Shown: in pieces, positions 43,745 through 51,877 of the stretch | Layout: every line of letters begins with the position of its first letter | How positions within the stretch are numbered: position 1 is the stretch's first letter | From: Chryseobacterium taiwanense | Lineage (GTDB): Bacteria > Bacteroidota > Bacteroidia > Flavobacteriales > Weeksellaceae | Length of the DNA stretch: 64,000 nucleotides | Assembly: GCF_000813825.1 (NCBI RefSeq) | Contig: NZ_JWTA01000008.1 | Span: 186,001 to 250,000 of the forward strand | Direction of reading: 5' to 3' | The notes under the pieces: generated by a model | Database searches by the model: none | Seen by the model: only the letters and a program-made list of their open reading frames with translations | Told to the model about the DNA's origin: nothing | Position numbers and translations under genes: made by a program

Positions 43745-43757
43745 AAAAAAATAGCGA

Positions 43758-43840
43758 GGGTGCTTGTACACCCGTAGGGTGAGGTCTTGAAAGCTCACTA
43801 AATACTTTAGTAGTATATACAACGGCGTGGGTTCTTTTTA
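43758..43840 (+). ncRNA. Candidate guide RNA: three tandem hairpins after the dCas12f-like gene
   Basis: Right after the stop codon three small hairpins follow one another: GGGTG/CACCC (43758-43773), GTGAG/CTCAC (43779-43798) and ATACT/AGTAT (43802-43816). Then comes ATACAAC and a GC-rich stretch CGGCGTGGGTTC ending in a T-run. This resembles a fused scaffold ending in a repeat-like CAAC, as in Cas12f repeats, followed by a guide of about 20 nt (from 43824). TnpB-type RNAs are also encoded at the 3' end of the protein gene. The exact ends and guide are not proven; the structured RNA at 41598-41732 is an alternative candidate. Confidence 0.5.
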
Positions 43841-43922
43841 TACTTCAGAAACTTGTGGGGTTAGAGGAGTGCCTGATGGCGAACACAAAAGATTTGTAAG
43901 ATGGTGCGGCAATAATAGATGA
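43830..43922 (+). pseudogene. Remnant of the lost zinc-ribbon/RuvC-III end of the Cas12f-like gene
   Basis: In a different frame from the upstream protein, this stretch encodes GSFYTSETCGVRG followed by FVRWCGNNR and a stop at 43920-43922. Active TnpB/Cas12f proteins continue after the 'aGi.li' strand with (P)xYTSxxCxxCG and later a second Cys pair. Here one Cys of each pair survives (TCGVR, RWCG). It lies about 85 nt beyond the place where the intact protein would continue. No useful product is expected. The match is short but in the right order and place. The rest of the 318-bp gap to 44063 shows nothing else. Confidence 0.5.
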
Positions 43923-44062
43923 AATTTATGATATAATGTATTGTGATGTTTGATTTAACATAAAATAAATAATTCATCAAAAAATGAAATATTTTTACCA
44001 AAACCCTTTTTTCCTGAAAATATTTTTATACATTTATCATTCAAACTAATCAAAAATAGATC

Positions 44063-44269
44063 ATGAAAAAACTAAAAAAAGTTTCACGCAGTGAAATGAA
44101 ATCAATTCAGGGAGGAATTGCTAAAGGAATGGTAAGATGTAAAGATCCAATCACATGTGTTGTGCAGTGGGGATGGGGAACCGGAGATTCCAGTAGCTGT
44201 GGAACCTTTGATATTATTTGTGGTGAAGCGCCACCACAGGATCCATGCGAAGTAATGGCATGTGTATAA
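44063..44269 (+). CDS. GG-leader bacteriocin-like peptide
   Basis: 68 residues. The leader MKKLKKVSRSEMKSIQGG ends in a double-glycine motif, the signal for processing and export by peptidase-containing ABC transporters, and is typical of the 'bacteriocin-like' peptides of Chryseobacterium. The core of about 50 residues is Gly/Cys/Pro-rich (six Cys: positions in RCKDPITC, SSCGTF, IICGE, DPCEV, MACV). No transporter or modification enzyme is nearby. It follows the dCas12f-like locus on the same strand and has no perfect TAnnTTTG promoter box. The terminator at 44281-44308 follows. Confidence 0.75.
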   Translation: MKKLKKVSRSEMKSIQGGIAKGMVRCKDPITCVVQWGWGTGDSSSCGTFDIICGEAPPQDPCEVMACV

Positions 44270-44280
44270 ATAAAATAAGA

Positions 44281-44308
44281 AGAGTGTTTTTGTAACACTC
44301 TTTTTTTA
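44281..44308 (+). terminator. Rho-independent terminator
   Basis: AGAGTGTT / AACACTCT stem (8 bp), 5-nt loop, then seven T. It ends the GG-leader peptide transcript. Confidence 0.9.
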
Positions 44309-44323
44309 TTTAGATTTGCCGCA

Positions 44324-44581
44324 ATGCTTTATTATCTATTGCTTATTAATTTTTTCAGCTTCGTTATTTTTGGATTAGACAAAAGAAAATCGATTGTACA
44401 TCGGCGAAGAATACCGGAAACTACCTTATTGGGGATTTCTTTTCTGGGTGGAACCATCGGATCAATTGCCGCTATGCTCATTTTCAGACATAAAATTTCC
44501 AAGACTTCATTTTTGCTGAAAATGGGATTGATTGTTTTAATTCAGGCCGCTTTGATTTACTTTTTTGGAAAAAAGTATTGA
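44324..44581 (+). CDS. DUF1294 membrane protein
   Basis: 85 residues matching the small DUF1294 family: an N-terminal hydrophobic helix, the conserved DKRKSIVHRRRIPETTLL segment, then two more membrane helices (GGTIGSIAAMLIFRHK ... IQAALIYFFG). Inner-membrane protein of unknown function. It lies alone between the GG-leader peptide and typA. Confidence 0.88.
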   Translation: MLYYLLLINFFSFVIFGLDKRKSIVHRRRIPETTLLGISFLGGTIGSIAAMLIFRHKISKTSFLLKMGLIVLIQAALIYFFGKKY

Positions 44582-44743
44582 GATTGGTCATAAAAACTTA
44601 ATCTCATATTCGTAATTTTTGATAGAAATATATAGATAATGAACTCAATTGTAGAAGCTTAAGAATAGCTTTTCTTTTAACCTTCTCATTATGAATTTGT
44701 TAATTAACAAAACTTATTAGTGAGTTTTTCATTAAAAATCACT

Positions 44744-44751
44744 ATTTTTGC
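44744..44751 (+). promoter_or_regulatory. -7 box for typA
   Basis: TATTTTTG (TAnnTTTG), 17 bp before the ATG at 44769, followed by GCACCCG. No -33 TTG at normal spacing. Confidence 0.5.
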
Positions 44752-44768
44752 ACCCGTAAAAATCTTTT

Positions 44769-46574
44769 ATGCAAAACATTAGAAATATTGCGATTATCGC
44801 ACACGTTGACCACGGTAAGACTACTTTGGTTGATAAAATCATCCACGCTACCAATATTTTCAGAGAAAATCAGGAGAGTGGAGAATTAATTATGGATAAC
44901 AACGATCTTGAAAGAGAAAGAGGGATCACGATTTTATCTAAGAATATTTCTGTTACTTATAAAGACACGAAAATTAACGTAATCGATACTCCTGGTCACG
45001 CCGATTTTGGTGGAGAAGTAGAGAGAGTATTGAAAATGGCTGATGGAGTTATTTTGTTGGTGGATGCGTTCGAAGGACCAATGCCACAGACAAGATTCGT
45101 ACTTCAGAAAGCGTTGGAATTAGGATTAAGACCATTGGTAGTAATCAACAAAGTTGATAAGCCAAACTGTCGTCCGGATGAGGTTCACGATCAGGTATTT
45201 GACCTGTTCTTCAATCTTGAGGCTACTGAAGAGCAGTTGGATTTCCCAACATTCTACGGTTCTTCAAAACAAGGTTGGTTCAACACTTCATTAGAACAAA
45301 CTGAAGATATTTTACCATTATTGGATGGTATTTTACAATACGTTCCTGCACCGAAAGTAACTGAAGGTAACCTTCAGATGCAGATTACTTCTCTAGATTT
45401 CTCTTCTTTCTTAGGAAGAATTGCGATCGGAAAAGTAACAAGAGGGGAGATTAAGGAATCTCAATGGATCGGTCTTGCGCAGGCAGACGGAAAAGTGGTA
45501 AAAGGAAAAGTAAAAGAATTATACGTTTTCGAAGGATTAGGAAAGAAAAAAGTAACTGAAGTAAAAGCCGGAGATATCTGTGCGGTAGTAGGTTTCGATG
45601 CTTTCCAGATCGGAGATTCTTTCGTAGATCTTGAAAACCCTGAACCATTGGAAAGAACGGCAATTGATGAGCCTACATTGAACATGACGTTCTCGATCAA
45701 CAACTCACCTTTCTTTGGTAAAGATGGTAAGTATGTAACTTCTAATCACCTGAAAGAAAGATTAACGAAAGAATTAGAGAAAAACTTAGCATTAAGAGTT
45801 CAGCAGACTGATGATGCAAACACTTTCCTAGTTTTCGGTAGAGGTATTCTTCACTTGTCAGTTTTGATTGAAACGATGAGAAGAGAAGGGTATGAAATGA
45901 CAATCGGTCAGCCGCAGGTTATCTTGAGAGAAATCGACGGAGTAAGCTGTGAGCCTTACGAATCTTTGGTAGTTGACGTTCCTGAAGAGTACGCTTCTAG
46001 AGTAATCGACTTGGCAACTCAGAGAAAAGGAGATCTTCACATCATGGAAACAAAAGGGGAGATGCAGCACATGGAATTCGAAATTCCTTCAAGAGGTTTG
46101 ATCGGATTGCGTTCTCAGATGTTGACGGCTACTGCAGGGGAAGCTATTATGGCACACCGTTTCACAGAATACAAGCCTTTCAAAGGTGCTATTCCTGGAA
46201 GAAACAATGGAGTATTGATCAGCAAAACGCAAGGTCCTGCAACAGAATATTCTATTGCTAAACTACAGGATAGAGGGAAGTTCTTCGTAGATCCGGGTGA
46301 GGAAATCTATGCAGGGATGGTTATCGGTGAACAAAACAAGCCGGGTGACTTGGTAGTAAACATCGTAGAAGCTAAGCAGCTGAACAACATGAGAGCTTCT
46401 GGTAAGGATAAAGATACTGGTGTTGCACCAAAAATCTTATTCTCTCTTGAAGAATGTATGGAATATATCCAGGCTGATGAAGCGATCGAGGTAACTCCAA
46501 ACTTCATCCGTATGAGAAAGAAATTACTTTCTGAAGAAGAAAGAAAAAGAGTGGAAAGATCAGCAAAAGCATAA
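44769..46574 (+). CDS. typA: Translational GTPase TypA/BipA
   Basis: 601 residues, the normal TypA length. N-terminal GTPase domain with G1 AHVDHGKTT, the switch I region RERGITI, G3 DTPGHADFGG and G4 NKVDKP. Elongation-factor-like domains II, III and V and the TypA-specific C-terminal domain (GEEIYAGMVIGEQNKPGDL) follow. It binds ribosomes and is involved in stress adaptation and 50S assembly. High-expression codon use; own promoter box and terminator. Confidence 0.98.
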   Translation: MQNIRNIAIIAHVDHGKTTLVDKIIHATNIFRENQESGELIMDNNDLERERGITILSKNISVTYKDTKINVIDTPGHADFGGEVERVLKMADGVILLVDAFEGPMPQTRFVLQKALELGLRPLVVINKVDKPNCRPDEVHDQVFDLFFNLEATEEQLDFPTFYGSSKQGWFNTSLEQTEDILPLLDGILQYVPAPKVTEGNLQMQITSLDFSSFLGRIAIGKVTRGEIKESQWIGLAQADGKVVKGKVKELYVFEGLGKKKVTEVKAGDICAVVGFDAFQIGDSFVDLENPEPLERTAIDEPTLNMTFSINNSPFFGKDGKYVTSNHLKERLTKELEKNLALRVQQTDDANTFLVFGRGILHLSVLIETMRREGYEMTIGQPQVILREIDGVSCEPYESLVVDVPEEYASRVIDLATQRKGDLHIMETKGEMQHMEFEIPSRGLIGLRSQMLTATAGEAIMAHRFTEYKPFKGAIPGRNNGVLISKTQGPATEYSIAKLQDRGKFFVDPGEEIYAGMVIGEQNKPGDLVVNIVEAKQLNNMRASGKDKDTGVAPKILFSLEECMEYIQADEAIEVTPNFIRMRKKLLSEEERKRVERSAKA

Positions 46575-46596
46575 TCTGAAATTCTTATAGATACTA

Positions 46597-46624
46597 AAGC
46601 CTCGATTTTTTCGGGGCTTTTTTA
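46597..46624 (+). terminator. Rho-independent terminator of typA
   Basis: AAAGCCTCGA / TCGGGGCTTT stem with one G-U pair, T-rich loop and a T-run. Confidence 0.88.
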
Positions 46625-46698
46625 GTAGGGATTAGAAGAAAATGAGTATTTTTCATTTTTAATTGATCGAAATATAATTTAAGGCAGTTTTTCAAACG

Positions 46699-48297
46699 AT
46701 GAAAGGGAATAAATTAAAACTAATCTTCTTGCTGGGAGCTTTCGCTTCATGCAGCAGTTCTAAAACTTTAGCGGATACCACAAAACCCGTAAAAAATAAA
46801 AATACAGCAAAACCTGTCGCCTCGGTACAAAAAGATTCCGTAGGGGTAGTTAAAACAGCAGTTATCCCGTCTGAAGAAGATTTCAGAACCAATCTTCCTG
46901 ACATTAAAAGAGAGTTCAGAGGAGCATGGATTGCAAGTGTGGCGAATATCAACTGGCCTTCAAGAAATACCTTAACGGTTGATCAGCAAAAAGCAGAAGC
47001 AATCAGCATGTTGGATATGCTGAAAGAGAATAACTTCAATGCCGTTATTTTTCAGGTAAGACCTTCTGCGGATGCTTTATACACAAGTAATCTTGAACCT
47101 TGGTCTTATTTTTTAACAGGAGAAACGGGAAAAGCACCTTATCCGAACTATGATCCTTTACAGTTCTGGATTGAAGAAGCGCATAAAAGAGGATTGGAAC
47201 TTCACGTATGGCTCAATCCTTACCGTGCCCATCACGCCAATGGAGGAACACCCAACAGTTTATCAATGGTTAACAAGCTTTCGGATATTGTCATCAGATT
47301 AAAAAACGGAATGTATTGGCTGGATCCTGCCGATCCGAAAACACAGGGGCATGTTTCTAATGTGGTAAAAGATATTGTAAAGCGATACGATATTGATGCA
47401 GTGCATTTTGATGATTATTTTTATCCTTATGCTACTTACAACAGGGGAGCCGATTTTCCGGATTATAAAACCTGGAATGCCTATGTAAGCAGTGGCGGAA
47501 CCTTAACAAGAGCAGACTGGAGAAGAGATAATGTGAATAAGTTTGTTGAAAGGATTTATAAAGAAATTCACGCAGAGAAAAGCTATGTACGATTCGGAAT
47601 CAGTCCGTTCGGGATCTGGAAACCCGGTTATCCGGAAGGGATTACAGGATCTTCACAATATGACGAGCTGTATGCTGATGCAAAACTTTGGCTGAATAAA
47701 GGCTGGGTAGATTATTTCTCGCCTCAGTTATACTGGACCATCGATTCTAAAGGACAGGGATTTGAAGCTTTACTCAATTGGTGGCAGTCTGAAAATACCA
47801 TGAAACGTCATCTTTGGCCGGGATTAAATACCGTTGAAGTAAGATCTCCTGACCGACCGACGGAAATTAAAAATCAGATTGAGATTTCCAGACAAGTTCT
47901 AAAAAATGATGCGGGAGAAATTCACTGGAGCATTGCTGGATTAACAAAAAATGCGAATATGCTGCCTACGTTGAAAAACGGACCCTATAAAGAAAAAGCA
48001 TTAGTGCCTAAAACACCATGGATTGTATCGGCTCCTTTACAGAAACCTACAATATTCAGTACGGAAAGCGGAAGCATTGTACAGGTAAATTGGAGTACTA
48101 AAAATATTGGAGAAGTCTTTCAATGGGTACTTTTTAGCCAATATAACGGAGTTTGGGAAACAGAGATCTTAACCTTAGACCAGCTTTCAAAAGAACTTCC
48201 AAAGTTTAAAGACGGTAAAACGCTGACTGCTGTTGCGATAAAAGCAATCGACAGATTAGGGAATGAAAGTGATTATATGGCGAAAAAACTGAAATAG
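46699..48297 (+). CDS. GHL10/DUF187-type glycosyl hydrolase lipoprotein
   Basis: 532 residues. Signal sequence with lipobox GAFASC, a Lys/Thr-rich linker, then the family 10-like glycosyl hydrolase (GHL10, DUF187) domain from about residue 70: REFRGAWIASVANINWPS, NAVIFQVRPSADALY, WLNPYRAH, and VHFDDYFYPY with probable catalytic acidic residues. A C-terminal beta-sandwich (about 440-532) ends the protein. An envelope lipoprotein; the substrate may be peptidoglycan-related or another polysaccharide. Confidence 0.9.
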   Translation: MKGNKLKLIFLLGAFASCSSSKTLADTTKPVKNKNTAKPVASVQKDSVGVVKTAVIPSEEDFRTNLPDIKREFRGAWIASVANINWPSRNTLTVDQQKAEAISMLDMLKENNFNAVIFQVRPSADALYTSNLEPWSYFLTGETGKAPYPNYDPLQFWIEEAHKRGLELHVWLNPYRAHHANGGTPNSLSMVNKLSDIVIRLKNGMYWLDPADPKTQGHVSNVVKDIVKRYDIDAVHFDDYFYPYATYNRGADFPDYKTWNAYVSSGGTLTRADWRRDNVNKFVERIYKEIHAEKSYVRFGISPFGIWKPGYPEGITGSSQYDELYADAKLWLNKGWVDYFSPQLYWTIDSKGQGFEALLNWWQSENTMKRHLWPGLNTVEVRSPDRPTEIKNQIEISRQVLKNDAGEIHWSIAGLTKNANMLPTLKNGPYKEKALVPKTPWIVSAPLQKPTIFSTESGSIVQVNWSTKNIGEVFQWVLFSQYNGVWETEILTLDQLSKELPKFKDGKTLTAVAIKAIDRLGNESDYMAKKLK

Positions 48298-48346
48298 TTT
48301 TTCTCATTCAAAAGAAGTGTGGATAAAATACTTTTCTTACCTCATA

Positions 48347-48378
48347 AAAATCTGTCAAGACCTGACAGATTTTTTTTA
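48347..48378 (+). terminator. Rho-independent terminator
   Basis: AAATCTGTCA / TGACAGATTT stem with 5-nt loop AGACC and a long T-run. It ends the GHL10 gene. Confidence 0.88.
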
Positions 48379-48402
48379 TTATGAAACTCTCTTAAAATTC
48401 AC

Positions 48403-48410
48403 TATCTTTG
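48403..48410 (+). promoter_or_regulatory. -7 box for ychF
   Basis: TATCTTTG (TAnnTTTG) followed by GCACGC. The leader to the ATG at 48536 is about 120 nt. No -33 TTG at normal spacing. Confidence 0.5.
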
Positions 48411-48535
48411 CACGCTGAAAGTGCAAGGTGCTGAATAGTAAATTTACTATAAAATATCTTGAGCTTTAAACTTAGAATTTTACGATATGAAACTGAAAGG
48501 TTCATAACACTATAATTAAAAAATAAAATTTCATT

Positions 48536-49627
48536 ATGAAATGTGGAATCGTAGGCTTACCGAATGTAGGTAAATCAACTCTTTTTAACTGTCTGAGCAA
48601 CGCAAAAGCACAGTCTGCAAACTATCCTTTCTGTACGATCGAGCCGAACTTAGGAACGGTTTCTGTACCGGATCAAAGATTGTTTGAATTGGAAAAAATC
48701 GTAAAACCTGAGAGAGTTTTACCGGCTGTTGTTGAGATTGTTGATATTGCAGGTCTTGTAAAAGGAGCAAGCAAAGGAGAAGGATTAGGAAACCAGTTCT
48801 TGGCAAACATTCGTGAGTGTGAAGCTATTATCCACGTTTTAAGATGTTTTGATAACGGGAATATCGTTCACGTAGAAGGTTCGGTAGATCCGCTAAGAGA
48901 TAAAGAAATTATTGATATTGAGCTTCAGTTAAAAGATTTGGAAACTGTAGGAAAAGCAGTGGAAAAAGCTAAGAAATTCATCAAATCAGGAAAGAAAGAA
49001 GATATTTTGACGTATGAAACACTTCAGAATCTTCAGAAACACCTTGAAGATGGTAGAAATGCAAGAGAATTTGCAACGGATGATTTCACAGCATCAGTAA
49101 TTGGAGAAGTTCAGTTGTTGACAAATAAGCCAGTTCTTTACGTTTGTAATGTAGACGAAAACTCTATTAAAAACGGAAACGAATGGATTGCTAAAATTGA
49201 AGAAATGGCGAAAGGAGAAGGCGCTGAAACCGTAGTATTGGCAGCTCAGATCGAAGCAGATATCAATGAACTGGAAACATACGAAGAAAGAGAGATTTTC
49301 CTTGATGAATTAGGGCTTACAGAGCCGGGAGTAAACCGTTTGATCAGAAAAGCGTATGATTTATTAAAACTTCAGACGTATTTTACAGCAGGAGTTAAAG
49401 AAGTAAGAGCTTGGACTATTGGACAAGGATGGACAGCTCCTCAAGCGGCAGGAGTAATCCATACAGACTTTGAAAAAGGATTCATCCGTGCAGAAGTAAT
49501 CAAGTATGATGATTATATGCAGTACGGATCTGAAGCGAAGGTAAAAGAAGCCGGAAAACTTTCTGTAGAAGGTAAAGAATATATCGTGAAAGATGGTGAC
49601 ATCATGCACTTTAGATTCAACGTATAA
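48536..49627 (+). CDS. ychF: Redox-regulated ATPase YchF
   Basis: 363 residues, standard for the YchF/Ola1 family. OBG-type P-loop domain with G1 GLPNVGKSTLF and G3 DIAGLVKGASKGEGLGNQFL, a helical insert (about residues 130-200), and a C-terminal TGS domain (GVKEVRAWTIGQGWTAPQAA ... YIVKDGDIMHFRFNV). Binds ribosomes and hydrolyses ATP; linked to stress responses. Monocistronic with its own terminator. Confidence 0.98.
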   Translation: MKCGIVGLPNVGKSTLFNCLSNAKAQSANYPFCTIEPNLGTVSVPDQRLFELEKIVKPERVLPAVVEIVDIAGLVKGASKGEGLGNQFLANIRECEAIIHVLRCFDNGNIVHVEGSVDPLRDKEIIDIELQLKDLETVGKAVEKAKKFIKSGKKEDILTYETLQNLQKHLEDGRNAREFATDDFTASVIGEVQLLTNKPVLYVCNVDENSIKNGNEWIAKIEEMAKGEGAETVVLAAQIEADINELETYEEREIFLDELGLTEPGVNRLIRKAYDLLKLQTYFTAGVKEVRAWTIGQGWTAPQAAGVIHTDFEKGFIRAEVIKYDDYMQYGSEAKVKEAGKLSVEGKEYIVKDGDIMHFRFNV

Positions 49628-49653
49628 GAAAATATTAAAGTTAGTTATAAATG

Positions 49654-49688
49654 AAAAGCGCTTCCGATGTATTTTGGGAGCGCTTTTT
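49654..49688 (+). terminator. Rho-independent terminator of ychF
   Basis: AAAAGCGCTTCC / GGGAGCGCTTTT 12-bp stem with two mispaired or wobble positions and a T-run. Confidence 0.88.
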
Positions 49689-49714
49689 GCATTTCTACCG
49701 GAAACTTGTAATAA

Positions 49715-50797
49715 ATGAAGATTTTATACCTGAGCATTTTTGTTTTGCTGATTTCATGTTCTAAAAGCATTGAGGAAAAATGTTTTTTAAAGGAAAATGA
49801 TAATTATTTTAAAGGATACGTTGAGAAGGAACCTTATACGGTAAAACAGATTCTCGATCATAAACCAGATTATCTCAGGATTATAGATCTCAAAAAATAC
49901 AGAAGCTTTCAACAGGATAGTTTAGAATATACTAAGATAAATAGATATTCTGAAGATTACTGGAAACAAATGGAGACCGAGTTTTCAGATTTTAACGAAA
50001 AATTTTTAGGACAGTTTTATTATTCATTCAAACAAACAGATGGTAACGTTAAATATGCTTTGGGTGCCAATAATCTTGGATTTTGGTTGTTGAAAATTGA
50101 AAAAGACAAACCTTCTGCTTATTTTTTAGGATTAAGTTTCAGTCATTTTTATTTTAATAAATTTCAGCAAAACCCTATTGTAAAAGATGGTTTTCTTCGG
50201 CTTGAAGGCAGTTTGGTAAAGATCATTAAAGTTCCGGGGCTTCCCGGTCATGATGATTATTCAGCTATTGAAGACGGGAAATTATTTACAATAGATTTAA
50301 AAACTTTAGAACAAGATTCGGATGAAGACGGCTATAATGATATTTTTGAAGAAAGCTTTGGATTAAACCCTCACAATAAGGATACAGACGGAGACGGTAT
50401 TACTGATTTTAAAGATCATAATCCCCTTTTTAAATCAGAGAAAAACAAGTTTACTGATTTATATGAAAATATGATGTCACAGCATTTAGGGATGGTACAG
50501 GAGAAACTTAAGGATATGTCTTATTTTATTTCTGCTTATGAATCCGACTGTGAGTATTTTCAAAAGGTAAATCCAGAATATAAAGTTCTTATTTTTTCTG
50601 AGAATAAAGAGAAACAACCTTATTATGTTCGCTCAACAGTAATTTTTGGAACAATTTATTCTTTAATTCAAAAAGATAAAAATGATCCTCAAAAGTTCTA
50701 CATTCATGAAGCATCAGGAGGTTCTGTAAACGGATATTCGGCAGTATGGAGGAATGGGAAATGGGTTTTCAATTTGATTTCGCAAACGGTAAGTTAA
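49715..50797 (+). CDS. Lipoprotein with a calcium-binding (thrombospondin type 3-like) segment
   Basis: 360 residues. Lipobox LLISC (Cys15). A central stretch (about residues 205-245) has tandem acidic loops DSDEDGYNDIFEE and DTDGDGITDFKDH, the thrombospondin type 3/EF-hand-like calcium-binding pattern. The flanks are unlike any family I recognise; the C-terminal part ends in a beta-rich unit. Probably an outer-membrane-anchored surface protein. Its own promoter is not evident. Confidence 0.8.
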   Translation: MKILYLSIFVLLISCSKSIEEKCFLKENDNYFKGYVEKEPYTVKQILDHKPDYLRIIDLKKYRSFQQDSLEYTKINRYSEDYWKQMETEFSDFNEKFLGQFYYSFKQTDGNVKYALGANNLGFWLLKIEKDKPSAYFLGLSFSHFYFNKFQQNPIVKDGFLRLEGSLVKIIKVPGLPGHDDYSAIEDGKLFTIDLKTLEQDSDEDGYNDIFEESFGLNPHNKDTDGDGITDFKDHNPLFKSEKNKFTDLYENMMSQHLGMVQEKLKDMSYFISAYESDCEYFQKVNPEYKVLIFSENKEKQPYYVRSTVIFGTIYSLIQKDKNDPQKFYIHEASGGSVNGYSAVWRNGKWVFNLISQTVS

Positions 50798-50815
50798 TAG
50801 ATTGAGATTATTTTG

Positions 50816-50823
50816 TACATTTG
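50816..50823 (+). promoter_or_regulatory. -7 box for the AraC regulator
   Basis: TACATTTG (TAnnTTTG) 16 bp before the ATG at 50840. It implies a very short leader. Confidence 0.5.
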
Positions 50824-50839
50824 ATTTTTACAAATCAAC

Positions 50840-51790
50840 ATGATGGAAAAGACTGCCCATACTTCATATACTTCGCTGGATGATTTCTATAAGGAAATGA
50901 CGGCGAAACTCGGAACAGATATAGAAACGATCTTTCCTAAAGGGCTTCATAAAGATATCGGTCATTTTAATGTATTTGATATTGCCCAAACCATTGAAAG
51001 GGTAAAGACGACGGCTGAAATGCCTTATAACAGACGGAAATACTATAAGATAAGCCTGATCAGAGGACGTAACCGTGCAGAGTATGCAGATAAAGTTATT
51101 CAGATTCAAAAGAATGCTTTGTTGTTTGCTACTCCCAAAGTCCCTTATCACTGGGTTCCTGAAGATCCGCAGCAGTCGGGGAGCTTTTGTGTATTTACAG
51201 AAGATTTCTTTATAAAAGACAAATCTCACAGTACCCTTGAAGACTTACCAATTTTTCAGCCGGGAAATATTCCTTTGTTTGAAATTGATGATGAACTGGC
51301 AGATGAGATCGAGCTATTGTATGGCAAGATCAAAAAAGAAATCGATTCGGACTATATCTTTAAATATGATCTAATTAGAAACTACGTATTGGAACTGATT
51401 CATTATGGACAAAAGTTACAACCAGCTTCTAAACTGTCAACCTCAAATGATGCCTCATTACGTGTGGTTTCATTGTTTATAGAGCTGTTGGAGAGACAGT
51501 TTCCGATTGAGAATTCAGATCAGAGATTGCAATTGAAAAGTGCAAAAGATTATGCGGATCGACTGTCGGTTCATGTTAATTATCTCAATAAAAAACTCAA
51601 AGAAAGCACCGGAAAAACGACTACTGAAATCATTGCCGAAAGAATCGTGCAGGAAGCCAAAATACTTTTAAAACAGACCAAATGGAACGTTTCAGAAATT
51701 GCGTATTCGTTGGGTTTTGAAGAAATAGCCCATTTTTCAAACTTCTTTAAAAAGAAAACATCACTCGCTCCGCTGGAATTTCGTTCGTGA
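50840..51790 (+). CDS. AraC-family transcriptional regulator
   Basis: 316 residues (ATGs at 50840 and 50843). An N-terminal cupin-like sensing region, then the C-terminal two-HTH AraC domain (about residues 235-314: LSVHVNYLNKKLKESTGKTT, WNVSEIAYSLGFEEIAHFSN, FFKKKTSLAPLEFR). Located 87 bp upstream of an SDR oxidoreductase gene on the same strand, a common arrangement in which the regulator controls the oxidoreductase. The inducer is unknown. Confidence 0.93.
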   Translation: MMEKTAHTSYTSLDDFYKEMTAKLGTDIETIFPKGLHKDIGHFNVFDIAQTIERVKTTAEMPYNRRKYYKISLIRGRNRAEYADKVIQIQKNALLFATPKVPYHWVPEDPQQSGSFCVFTEDFFIKDKSHSTLEDLPIFQPGNIPLFEIDDELADEIELLYGKIKKEIDSDYIFKYDLIRNYVLELIHYGQKLQPASKLSTSNDASLRVVSLFIELLERQFPIENSDQRLQLKSAKDYADRLSVHVNYLNKKLKESTGKTTTEIIAERIVQEAKILLKQTKWNVSEIAYSLGFEEIAHFSNFFKKKTSLAPLEFRS

Positions 51791-51877
51791 TTTGAATTTT
51801 GCAAATTTCAGTTTGATTCGAGCAAACACTTCACCATAGAATTGTCAGAACTTTGTCCCATCAAAAACAAACAAAAA

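Noticed and set aside
43745..43829. Self-splicing intron splitting the Cas12f-like gene
   Set aside because: The insert is only about 85 nt, has no group I or II core, and the downstream zinc-ribbon pieces have lost one Cys of each pair, so decay explains it better.
41520..44062. CRISPR array next to the Cas12f-like gene
   Set aside because: No repeat of 25-37 bp occurs more than once; only a 9-bp string is shared between the flanking regions.
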